DNA from: Chimonanthus salicifolius
Taxonomy: Eukaryota; Streptophyta; Magnoliopsida; Laurales; Calycanthaceae
Length of the DNA: 64,000 nucleotides
Direction: 5' to 3'
NCBI GenBank assembly: GCA_013350335.1
Contig: CM023535.1
Span: 35,496,991-35,560,990, forward strand
Part shown: in pieces, positions 33,442 through 43,946 of the stretch
Layout of the letters: each line of letters begins with the position of its first letter
How positions within the stretch are numbered: position 1 is the first letter of the stretch
Position numbers and translations under genes: made by a program
The notes under the pieces: generated by a model
Told to the model about the DNA's origin: nothing
The model's input: only the letters and a program-made list of their open reading frames with translations
Databases searched by the model: none

Positions 33442-35609
33442 GCACCATAACCATTTGTTAAATAAAATGGATAGGGAAATATGATTCGGCCATTGTATGG
33501 CCGAACCTATCAAGGGTTTAAATTACGGATAATGATATTTAAAAAGGGTAGAACATGGATCATAGGGTTCGGCCACTTTGGATGGCCGAACCCCATGAAA
33601 AGACTTGGTTATTTTTATGGCCTTTCAGAGATAAAAACCATACCATGTTATGAAGGTTTTAAAGATGCTTTAAATGGAGATAAGGTTAGCGTTTTGGGTC
33701 GGCCATTGCATGGCTGAACCATAATGTTATTATGGCTAAGGTGCTAAGCATGAACTATGTATAAATATTGGAATGTTTGAATTAAGAAAACCATAGGGTT
33801 CGGCCATGTGTATGGCCGAACCCCATAGACCATTTTTATGGGTTAATTGGAGTTAAGAACATGGTTGGAAATTATTAATGGTTATATGCTTTTGATTAAG
33901 GAATCACATATGGTTATCTTGGGACTTAGTATTAATTAAGTAATCAGCCATCATAGATGCTGGAAAAAGGTACAAAAATCAATATGGTGAGGTTCGGGCA
34001 TGTAGTATGGCCGAACCCCACTAATGGTTATTTGGTGGGCTTAGTTTCTTTTGAAGTGGTTAACTTGTAATATAATTGGTCAAATCAAAATCGAAACTTA
34101 TGTATGAAGGATTAAAGGACCAAATTTAAGATGGTGAGGTTCGGCCTTGTTGTATGACCGAACCCCACTAAGGTGGATTTTTTATGGGCATTAGTAGTTA
34201 GCAATATTAAGCAAGGGTTAAACCAATGGCAAAAACCGTAAATACAAGTTAGAATGTAAATATGGAATGAAATGATCAAAGGACTTGAAAGAGGGGCCAA
34301 AACCAAAATGGTGAGGTTCGGCCATGCTGTATGGCCGAACCCCACCAAGGTATGTTTGGTAGATTGAGGTTTTTAAATAAGTTATTTGGATGTATTGGTT
34401 AAATAAAAAGGGAGATCAAATTAAAGTGGGTGAGGTTCGGCCATGGTGTATGGCCGAACCCCACAAGGTGGTGTTTGATCTTAGACTTACTTAGAAATCA
34501 AATGGGATATGTGTTTGACTTATTGACATGTAACAAAGTAACAGGACTTCTTAAACGGTGTGCAATCGTGAACGGGTGACGGTTTAAGAAGAGAGGACTT
34601 TTTATGTGACTTTTGTGTAGGTTTCCTGCCTCTTTGTAACCACGATTTATCTTACTGTTTTTATGAGATATGTGCTAAATTATTATGTTTAAAAAAGGAT
34701 TTGAATGCTAATATTTATTTACAGATGGCATGTATTCATTGACATCTCATGCACGGCATGGGGTGATGGTTATGTAACCGGAGGGTCCACACTTCATCGG
34801 GGCATCCGAAAAACCTATGTGGTGGTACCTTGATGATGAGAATCCCATCAAGAGGAAACCGGAGGTTCCACACTCCGTCGGGGTGTCCGAACAACCTATG
34901 TGGAGGTACCTTGATGATGAGAATCCCATCAAGAGGAGGCTATGTATACTTGTGATGGGTGGGACTCATTACATTTGCATACATACATAGCATTGTTTTT
35001 GTAAGATTTTGATGATCATGTATTATTATGTTATATGCATGTTTTATACTAACCTTGTGGTAGCCCTAAACGGAACACCTACTGGGCGCGTTGTTCTAAC
35101 GCCCTATTTCTATCCTTAGTGGATGACACAGGAAAGGGAAAGATCGAGGATTGCGAAGGAAACCAAGCATAGGAGCTTGGATATCTGAATGGACTTTATT
35201 TATTGATATTTGGTTAAGTTTACATGGACATGTAATTTGAGTAGTTAGATGTTGGCATGTAATAACTTAGTTAATATTTGCTATGGTTTAGAGTGGTTTG
35301 ATTGAATGATTAAGTTAAGGTAAATTTGGATAAATGACTATATATTTTGCTATCTAATAAAATGGAGTAGACTTAGGTTCCATTATAATCCGCAGTTAGA
35401 TTAAGTAATATTCCACAAAGATTATACTTTACTATGTGAGAACCATTCTCATGGACTTAGTCCATGCTCACATAGGTTTGGCCAGTTAAGGGTCGGACTT
35501 TAGAAGTTCGGACTTAACTCACGTCGTGACACTCCACTCTTATCACTTGTTTATTTATTTAAAAAAAAAATAGACTCTGATTTATAGTGAAAAGGGGCGG
35601 GGTGTTACA

Positions 35610-36719
35610 TCTTCAGATCATGATACATCATGGTGCTGCGCGGATGAATAGAGAGTTTGGTTTGGTGTGCCTCGATCAATAACTCTTTTCTGCAGCTCTT
35701 AGACACATATGTCCTACCTCGGAATACAAGACCCTATCTCGGTTGTAACTCCCATTCCGGTATAACCTCACCAGTAGACATCTTAGCCCATATTTCTTCC
35801 ACTTCTGGATCTGTCCGTTGCTCCTGTTCAATCTTGGAGGCCATGTTGGATCGTATGATCAGATTATACATACTGCCATGGTTCTTGATATACAAGTTGA
35901 ATTCTCGAATGGTATTCAGCATCTCCCATTCTTCCTGATCAAACTGGCCACTGTTGCATGTGACATGCGGCTGAGGGCATCTGTCAATTTGTTCGCCTTG
36001 CCAGGATGATATCGAAGCGCAAACTCATAATCTTGTAGATATTCCATCCAACTGCGCTGCCTCATGTTGTGTTCCTTCTGATCAAACAAATATTTCAGGC
36101 TTTTGTGATCTAAAAACACCTCAAACTTCTCGCCATAAAGATAGTGTCTCCTACTTTTGAGAGCGAAGACCACTGCGGCTAGTTCCAGATCATGCGTGGG
36201 ATAGTTGCGTTCATGAATCTTCAACTGTCTTGAACCATAAGCTACCACATGTTGACTTTGAGTGAGAGAACACCCAAGTCCCTCTACTGAAGCATCACAA
36301 TATACTTCATAGCCCTTGTCCCTTTCCGGCAAAATATGAATAGGAGCAGTTGTAAGCTTCTCCTTTAGTTCCTCGAATCTCCGGTTGCATACATCTGACC
36401 ATTCAAATTTGACTCCTTTCTGAGTGAGTAGGACAAGTGGAGATGCAATCCTGGAGAAGTCCACGATAAACTTCCTATAGTAACCAGCCAATCCCAGAAA
36501 GCTACGGATCTCGGTCACATTCTTCGGTGCTTTCCATTCTCTAACTGCTGCCACCTTAGCCAGGTCCACTGCTATACCTTCTGTTGACATGACATGTCCT
36601 AAGAAATTGGCCTCAAATAGCCAGAACTCGCACTTGTTTGCTTTGGCATATAATTGATTTTTTTTCTTCAAAGTGTCCAAGGCTATCCTTAGATGTTCTG
36701 CATGTTCCTTCCGATGGTT
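35610..36719 (-). pseudogene. Element E pol, end of RT to integrase zinc region
   Basis: On the minus strand: the RT tail with FIND in place of FIDD, then a 254-codon frame (36680 to 35916) with [13 protein letters not shown], RNase H ([25 protein letters not shown] where Ser is lost, LTDALSR), and the pre-integrase linker to HDLKR, where it stops at the D insertion. The remaining integrase is at 51641-52829 on plus. TCTTC/GAAGA is the duplication made by D. Broken by stops and frameshifts. Confidence 0.9.
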
Positions 36720-37095
36720 GGAATAATCGGGATATCATTGATGAAAACGATGAAAACGATTACAAACATGTCCAGATAAGGACGAAAGATTTTGTTCATC
36801 AAATCCATGAATATAACCCCTCCATGGGTATAATCCATTCATGGTCTAACATACGACCAATACGTCGACTATGGAATCAAAATGTCTATCATAAGACCAA
36901 CAGGTCAACTTATGGGGCCAAAATGTTCTTCATGCTACCAATACGTCTACCCTAATGCCAATATCCAGCATCAATCCAAACCACCATGGAAACCCTCATC
37001 CATGGGAAGATCATATCTATCCATAGAACCGTCACATCTACTATGGGACGACTATGTCTATCGTGGGATCGATATACCCACTAATTGTCATCATC
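36720..37095 (-). repeat. Non-coding module in element E, shared with element A
   Basis: Sits between protease and the RT tail on the minus strand and replaces the end of protease and most of RT. It has internally repeated phrases (GACGTATTGGTCGTATGTTAGACC-like, twice) and matches 9061-9370 of element A in order. No ORF of note. Confidence 0.6.
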
Positions 37096-37743
37096 GTCTA
37101 CCAATAGGGGATACGATAGTAGGTGCAGTGGACATTTGTTGTACTTAAAGTGCTAGTAACAGATGTGAAGGCAGTAGATACAAGAGAGTGGGATGTTCCC
37201 AAGTCAAATGACACATAAACATATGAATTACAACTACTGCCATACCCTGAATCACCGAATGATCCGCTGTCTCTGGAGGAGAAACCAACGTATTCAGTCG
37301 TCCTAGATCCTGTCGGAGTAGGTGCCCGTCCTGTCTGGCCATGTGCTCTAGATCCTTGTGACTGAGCTAGTCGAACTGGACGACGGAAAGAACCCCTGAA
37401 GTGAAAAGATCTATCATTCTGTGGACACTCTTTTGAAATGGCCCTGCTGACCACAGTGGAAACAGGAACTTCCAGTGGAACCAGTAGAGGCTGAAGGTCT
37501 CCCAAAGTTGGGTTTGCATCTTTTGAGAGGGCGAAAAGTGTTTCCACTACCCTAACCTTTTCGGTCCTGTGTTTCATTGGAGGTTGTGTCTCCATTTCCG
37601 CTCAAGAGTTTGTTGTAGAACGGAAGTGACTGCTGTTGTACTAAGTTCTGCAGTTCAGGAGGTACTTCAAGAATGTTTGCACTGTCCTGACCCTCTCCGT
37701 TATGTTCTTATTCCTGTTGTGTATGTCTTTTTCTCGGAGGCAT
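37096..37743 (-). pseudogene. Element E gag-protease, heavily deleted
   Basis: From ATG at 37743: MPPRKRHTQQE then TAA, followed in frame by EVPPELQNLVQQ. The Gag core is deleted; it jumps to the zinc knuckle SCFHCGQQGHFKRVS, with the last Cys lost, and to protease FDLGTSHSLVSTAF, where the DSG triad has become DLG. It ends at IVSPIG-like text before the module. It cannot make Gag or protease, so E would have needed a helper unless the deletions came later. Confidence 0.85.
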
Positions 37744-38362
37744 TTTCCTAAGTCAATGAAACATCGTTGACTTAACTTCTTCGTAAAGTTTCGTGTTTAC
37801 GTATTTTGGGAAAATTGCCAAATAAACAACTTTGTATTTTATTGTTTTTGGGGAACTTTCTAAGTATTAAGTGTTGTTTCTCAATTTGGGGAAATCGGGG
37901 AAATATCTCCTATTTTACTATGTTTGATAAATCCATCATTGTTTCTCAATTTGGGGAAATCGAGGAAATATCTCATGTTTGCTATGTTTGATAAATCCAT
38001 TACTATTTCTTCATTTGGGGAATTCCTGTTGTTTTCTTGTTTTTGGGGAAACTTTCCGATGTATCAAGTGGTGTTTCTCAATTTTAGGGAAAAATCCAGA
38101 TGTTTCTTTTTTTCTGAAAAATATGTCCTAATTTGCTATGTTTGATAAATCCATTTTATAGTGACTGTCCTTCCCTTGCTATCATTCCTTTTTCGTCAAG
38201 TGTTGCTCTCAGATTGAATGCTCCAGTCTGAGTGTAACAAAGTAAATTAATCCGGCCCCCGTGCAGCAGACTCCGAAGAGTCGGTCAGTTGGGACTCTTA
38301 TCTTGTCAGTGAGACATGATACCGTCTTAATCTTACTTTTAAAGATTCATCCTTCCGGTTTC
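37744..38362 (-). promoter_or_regulatory. Element E leader
   Basis: Reverse-strand leader with TTTGGGGAAA-type repeats (37800-38150), the UUCG hairpin at 38269-38282 and a TTGACTTAG acceptor-like site next to gag (AG at 37748-37749, reverse). Confidence 0.7.
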
Positions 38363-38374
38363 GCTCTGATACAA
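38363..38374 (-). other. Primer binding site of element E, one base short
   Basis: GCTCTGATACAA on plus, i.e. TTGTATCAGAGC; the second G of TGGTATCAGAGC is missing. Confidence 0.8.
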
Positions 38375-40036
38375 CTGTAACACCCCGCCCTTTTTCACTC
38401 GCCGAAAATAAGAGTCTATTATTATTTTATTTCATTTTGAAATAAAAGAGTGAGAGAGAGCGGGACATCACGATGCGAGCTAAGTCCGAGCTTCCAAAGC
38501 CCGGCCCTTAACTGGCCAACCATACGTGTGCGTGGACTATGTCCACAAAAACGGTTCACACGTACTAAGGCTAAACATGCGAAATTAGACATAGTGCGGA
38601 ATTATAATAGAGTTCTAACCTATCCAATTTTAAATAGCAAGGAAATCCATCACTTAATAATAATCATCTTAAGTTAAAATGTCCAAAATTAAAATCCAAA
38701 CCATAGCAAATAGTCTAAGTTATTACAGTCCCAACAAGCTAACTACTCAAATTACATGTCCAAAATAAAAACTTAAATGAAATAGATCTAGCTCATCTAA
38801 CCTCCTAAGCTTGGCTCCGATCGCGTCCTTCGTTCCGCCCATTTCTTGTGTCATCATCTAAGGTAGAAGTAGGTCGTTAGACAACGTGGCCAGTAGGTAC
38901 CCGAGTAGGGTCAAACACATGGGTTAGTAGAAAAATCACATAGATATATAAAATATCAAAAGCATGCAAGTCAATGCCATGCCATGAATCTCACCCATCA
39001 TCCATATCACAATCACATAGTATTCCTCTTGATGTATATGCAATATCAAGGTATTGTCATGACTCCCCACGAATGCCTTATCGGTCCCACCGAACGGAGC
39101 GTGGACTCCGTTTACATTTCAAACATAGTGTATCTCTCCTCACGAATGCCTTATCGGTCCCACCGAATGGAGTGTGGACTCCGGTTACATTTCAAACACA
39201 GTATATCTCTCCCAATGAATGCCTTATCGGTCCCACTGAACTGAGCGTGGACTCCAGTTATAATTCAATCATACATCCATTGGAATCAGTGTGGATTCCT
39301 CCCCACTGTTGTTTATTGGAAAATCCGAATGGAGCATGGACTCCCCTCATCTGATCCCTCCCATGCCATGCATGAGATGCAAGTGCAAACATGCTATGTA
39401 ATAATAAACTTCATAGCATTAAAATCCTATAGTTGAAACATAGTACTTTGATACCAAAATTAACATATAAGTAAAAACATCACATATACATATTCCATGG
39501 TTTTCAATATGGTAGGAATCCTACCAATGTCCAAATATTGTGTCCTTGTGTTTCCGTCCAAAAAATCGATCACCGATCGCGTCAAGCCGATCGTACACCG
39601 TTTGTGAAATCCCGTTACCTTATTACATTTAACACATATACATACATCAATTCATCTTAGCCCATTGGGTCCCAATTGGGCATTTGACCCAATTGACCAC
39701 ATTGACCCAATTAAATAGAATTAATCCTATCCATGATCCATTGGACCATACTTGGGCCATCGCCCCAACTTTTATCCATCTAACATCCATTCCATCTATA
39801 AATCTTAATTTTTAACTAAGGGTGTAAACGGACCTGGATCCGGCCCGTGGACCGTCTGGCCCGGCCCAACAAATAAATATACAGGCTGAATCCTAAGGTC
39901 CGTGGACTAAGACTCGGACAGTCCGTTTATTTTTAGACTGCCCGCGGACAGTCCGCGACCCCGTCGAACTCTTTACTGTTTACTCGATTATTTACTGTTT
40001 TCGAAATTTTTCGATAAGAGGCGTTTCGAAAAGTTT

Positions 40037-40410
40037 ATGGAAAGAAACACGGAGGTTTTAGAAACCCTAACTCTTTACCTTCCCTTCTCCATCGTCGCCC
40101 CATCGTCACTTCCCTTCTCCTTCGCCCCATCGTCTCTTGCCTTCACTGTGGATTGCTCTCTCCATCTCTTCCCTTCTATCGCCGTCGTTCTCGATCGCTT
40201 TCTCCCTCTCCTCCCTTCTCTCGCCGTCTCTCTGCTCGAATTTCACTATCTTTCTCTCACTCAATCTCTTCCCTTCTCTCTAAGTTCTCTCAATCCTCTC
40301 CTTCAGCCCTCTCTTCTCTATTCAGATTTGCACCGGCCAACGCCGTCCCCCTACGCCCCTTTGCTGCAGCCTGGGTCGCTCCTTGTCCCTGCCGTACCCA
40401 TCCGTCACAG
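40037..40410 (+). other. Exon-like CT-rich block inside the hAT element
   Basis: A stretch rich in CTTCCCTTCTC and TCGCCGTC, typical of a plant 5' untranslated or first exon, ending CCGTCACAG before GTAACC (40411). An open frame of 125 codons spans it but has low-complexity composition, so I do not call a protein. Confidence 0.4.
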
Positions 40411-42052
40411 GTAACCCTTTTTTTACTTAATTTATTTTATTTATTTGCTTTTATTGTTTGGGTTTCATCTATCATAGATGACCATGGCCTAAAACAAAAT
40501 TTGAATTTATTTAATGAAATGGTGTAAATGTTATTTTGGGTCTTTTCGAAGCTCTAGTTTTAAGCAAGATTTTCTATCTATTTTCTTGTTAATGTCAATG
40601 AATGCGCCGAAATTCATTACTTATTCATGATCAATTTTGTTAATCATGTTTTACAGTCTGATTTGACGCTTACTGTGAACTTCATTAGGGTTCACATGTT
40701 ATCAATTTTTATCCACTGCCCCATGTTTTAATCCAGGTCTCTCTTTGGATGGATGGAAAGGAAAGTACTTTCCTTGAAAATATCCATGACAAAATGTAGT
40801 TAACCCGTTTCTACTTTTTTGCTAAAAATGATTTTTCTATGGGAAGCATCCTTCGTTTCCATGCCTCCGAGTGGACTTTTGAGTTTCTTGTTTCGTTTCT
40901 TCTAATCCAGTTCTATTTTTGGATGCGTTGAAAGGAGAGTAGTTTACTGGAAAATAATCAAATTTGAACCAGAAATGATTAAACCCTTCCATTTTGTGTT
41001 AAAAATGATTTTTCTTTCTAAGTGAAGGGCTTTCCTTTCCATATATTATTTTTGAATTTTGGTTCTGTTTTGTTTGAACCCAGATCACGATTTTGATGAA
41101 TGTTTGGATTTGGGTCTATTCTGTCTGATTAGAGATTCAGTTCCAAAAGGCTAATGGGTTTTGGGTCTTGAGAAATATTGTTTTTCAGGTGACTGGGGTT
41201 TTAGCATTTTAGAAGATTGATGATTTCGGGTCCAGTGTCACTGGTATTTTGGGTTTAGTTCTAACTTGATTGGGTTTTTAGTGGGCATGTTTTTTATTTT
41301 GGTCTGGTTTTAGATCATGCAAGATTAAGGAGGTTAGGGTTTTAGGTTTATCATTTGTGAGTATAGCGTTCCTCTATGAGAATTTGTTGTAATGGATTAC
41401 TCTGTTTTGATAATTAAGAAGTTGGTCTTAATAAGTTTGGGTTTAATTATGATTTAAAAAAGATTGTGGGTTTAATTATGTGTATCTTTGATCTTATTTT
41501 TGTTTTGTGTCATGTGTAATTAACGCAATTGGGAGGTTTGCACATGCCTCAAGGATTAGTGATGTGCTCTAAGAGGTTTAGACACCTTGGCCTTCAAAAA
41601 AAAAAATTAAGGCAATTGGGATTTTTAGGATTGCAAAGACTAGGGTTCCTTCACACTGTTTTGTTGATAATGGAATGTACTTTTTGTGATATTTATGTTT
41701 GAGCTGATAGCATTAGGTTTTAGTGGTCATGTCTTTGATCTTGATTCGGTTTAGATCATGCCCAAACAAGGGAACTAGGTTTTTATGTTTGTGAAGATTG
41801 AGTATGGTTCCTTTTTGCTGCCTTGTTTGATGTTGGATCTTAATTTGTGATATCAAGGTTATGATTTAAGTGCAAAAAGCATTGTGCTTTCTATCCAAGT
41901 TCCAGGATTTTGTTGGAGAGGTAGGAGGTTGGTAGTTCCCAACTGACAATGGTGCAAATCGGTCAGTTGAGATATGTGTCTTGTACAGTATCCCGATCTC
42001 CCTGAAGTTACTTCTTATATCTTCCTAATTGTTCATGGTTTTGATATTGTAG

Positions 42053-42140
42053 CCCAGTTATAAAAGGGCATATGCAATATGTCATTGAGCATGCAGAAGA
42101 GATCGAAAAGCTTTTAAAAGTGAAGGCTCAAGTGTCATAA
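42053..42140 (+). other. Possible captured terminal exon 1 in the hAT element
   Basis: After TTTTGATATTGTAG (acceptor-like) an open frame reads PVIKGHMQYVIEHAEEIEKL and eight more residues to TAA at 42138-42140. The amphipathic, charged composition looks like real protein and unlike the surrounding T-rich DNA. I do not recognise the gene. Confidence 0.4.
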
Positions 42141-43031
42141 GTTAAAAGTATCATGTTGGAAAACTTAGACAAGGTATTCAGATGGAGAGTGACTTTGACA
42201 TGAGACATGGGGGCATATAAGCATCATAACGATTTTTGCATAGGAATGACTGTATACAGATTGAGTTCCTGAAATATTAAAAAAAGAAGCAGCAAAAGAT
42301 AGATGGAAGTAGTATCTTTTTTTAAATATCATGACTACCCCATCCCACATTGGAGGTGAGACCAATCCCATGGATACATGAAACCGCCCACAAGCCTCAT
42401 GTATCGGTTAATTCCGGAGAGAGCTGAACCCGAGACCTCTAGTTTATTCCTAGAGAGCACTGCATAGTATTCTAAGAGGAAAGACAAAGCAGAGAAGGAT
42501 GAGGATCCTTGGAATCACTATCTTAAGGATTGGTGAGGCTCTAGTCCCCTTGGTAGGGGAATGTTTTACAGAAAATGGTAACTCTTTTATGTGCTACTAT
42601 TTTACTATGTGCATTTCCAAACTTGCACAAAAAGATTCATGTTCTTCTTTTCTCTATTGCTTCTCCACTTATTCCTTATTGTATTTTTTTATTTGTGTTT
42701 TTTCACCTTATAGTTTATGAACCACTCCAGTAAGTTAAATGAATGTTAAATGGTAAATGGTTTAACTGGGAAATTAAATAAATAAAGTAAATGATTTAAC
42801 TAGGAAATTAAAGAAATAAATTATATTATAGTTGTGTAAATGACACCAGTCTCTATTTCTGTAATCCAACTTTTATTGTGAGACTTCTGTATCATAATTT
42901 TTTTTATATTTATGATCGTTTGTTAGATATTTTATTTTAATATTTCATATTTATGTACTCTTACTTGTTCATGGGTTGTTTTTCCTATATTGCATCGTTA
43001 ATGTGTTTTTTTTTTTCACTTGCTTTCTCAG

Positions 43032-43106
43032 GTCTTGAGTTTGTTTATAAATGTTATCTCTGAATTTGGAAATCCATCGTGGAAGAGATGCATCAAGAAG
43101 AGGTGA
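43032..43106 (+). other. Possible captured terminal exon 2 in the hAT element
   Basis: After TTGCTTTCTCAG (good acceptor) a 24-residue frame ends in a basic tail (WKRCIKKR) and TGA at 43104-43106, then AT-rich, 3'-UTR-like text with AATAAA at about 43311. Gene identity unknown. Confidence 0.35.
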
Positions 43107-43761
43107 AATAGAGCAAGAGACCCATTTTATATTTCTATTTAATATTTGTTTTGTATTAAGGGTAATAAGCCCAATTTAAACTTTTTATATTTTCAATTCT
43201 TAGTAGACTTTTTTTTAGTTTTTTCCCCTTTATTTGATGCTAATAGCTATAGTGGTAAGAAGTTTGAAATTTCACTAGTGTAGTACATGTGAAATATTGA
43301 TTTAATTTTTAATAAAGTGTATTTAGCTTGGTAACAAAAATTTTACGTTAAAAAATGGATAATGGGTCTATTAGCATAAATTTTCAAGTTAAAAGATGGA
43401 TGTGGAACTTGTTAGTACCAAATTTTAAATTTAAAAATGGATATTGAGTTCAGTAACATAAAAATTAAATTTTAAATTTTTTTTTATATAAGGTCTGGTA
43501 GCATCAAAGCAGAAACTAGGGTCTAAGTGGATGAAACAGATAAACGGGTGTTTATCGAGCCGCAGACGGTCTGACAGCCCGATCGGGCCGGGCTGGGTCG
43601 GATTCAAGAGTAATCAGATCCTGTATTATCGGGCCGGGTTGCAAACAGTCTGATTATCTTATTCGGGCGGGCCGAATCTGGGTCTGATTACAGTCCTATT
43701 TTTAACAATTAAAATAGATAATAGCCAATATATTTATTGCATTGTAAATCCGGCTATTACA

Positions 43762-43946
43762 ACACTTGCCACCTCACTTTTTGAGGTAGGTCCCATGCCT
43801 TAGGTCTTAATTGGGTACATGACCCGATTAAATCAATTCCTTACCCATTTACCTTAAACATCAATTCATCCTGACCCATTGGGTCCCAATTGGGTATTTG
43901 ACCCAATTAACTACATTTACCCAATTAATTATAATCGAACACTATC
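43762..43946 (-). repeat. Fragment of LTR F
   Basis: On the minus strand it reads GATAGTGTTCGATTATAATT... to ...GAGGTGGCAAGTGT. It shares the AATTGGGTCAAATACCCAATTGGGACCC text of the other LTR 5' regions and, in the restored order, continues into 54398. GATAG at its start would be the right-hand target duplication of element B; the left copy lies outside the window. Confidence 0.75.

Larger units (their letters stand above)
31998..35609 (+). repeat. Element D 3' LTR, complete (3612 bp)
   Basis: TGTAATATCCCAG at the start, GGGGTGTTACA at the end, followed by TCTTC (35610-35614), the reverse of the GAAGA at the other end of D (51636-51640). In order it holds three ~31-bp repeats of the GAGTTTGGATTGAGTTGAAT type (32283-32370), three hairpins of the GTTTCATC/GATGAAAC type (32742, 32848, 32963), a TC microsatellite (33096-33142), a splice donor GTAAGT (33436-33441), at least six palindromes of the GGTTCGGCCAT type (33483-34461), two CCGGAGG repeat units (34778, 34858) and the hairpin at 35084-35104. 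Confidence 0.93.
39817..43698 (+). mobile_element. Non-autonomous hAT-type DNA transposon (3882 bp)
   Basis: Flanked by an exact 8-bp duplication TTTTTAAC (39809-39816 and 43699-43706), the hAT hallmark. Imperfect terminal inverted repeats: TAAGGGTGTAAACGGACC on the left and TAGGACTGTAATCAGACC as the reverse of the right end, followed by GG-rich CGGCCCG text on both sides. No long ORF and no transposase motif. The inside differs from all the LTR sequence: a CT-rich exon-like start with a splice donor, intron-like T-rich text and two short terminal-exon-like pieces. That pattern suggests a hAT element carrying host gene fragments. Strand is nominal. Confidence 0.88.
38376..43761 (-). repeat. 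Element E 5' LTR (about 1.5 kb) split by a hAT transposon
   Basis: Reverse LTR: TGTAACACCCCG at 38376 is its U5 end and GGCTATTACA at 43761 its start. Without the 3882-bp hAT and its 8-bp duplication it is 1496 bp, matching the 3' LTR at 52890-54397 (1508 bp). It is followed by ACACT (43762-43766), the reverse of AGTGT at 54398. Contains three repeat units with CTTATCGGTCCCACCGAA (39076-39240). The hairpin is eroded here (38872-38891). This short LTR lacks the exon-like block and donor. Confidence 0.92.
21804..43946. other. 22.1-kb block inverted between two opposite B LTRs
   Basis: The block lies between LTR B (+, 18272-21803) and LTR B (-, 43947-47561). Its ends do not continue the sequence across either LTR, but each matches the far side of the other. 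The gag text at 21804, read on the minus strand, ends GCAGTGGT and continues at 47562 as GTGGTCACC. E, D and C each have one half inside the block on one strand and the other half outside on the other strand. Turning the block around repairs all of them. Either a real recombination between inverted LTRs or an assembly flip. Confidence 0.85.

Noticed and set aside
40037..40527. 125- and 124-codon frames in the hAT element as a captured protein
   Set aside because: Both are translations of a CT-rich untranslated-like block in two frames and neither shows a recognisable domain.
42328..42478. Possible SINE: reverse strand has GGTCTCGGGTTCAGC, like a tRNA B box
   Set aside because: No A box, no target duplication and no clear poly-A or T tail seen. 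Left as part of the hAT interior.
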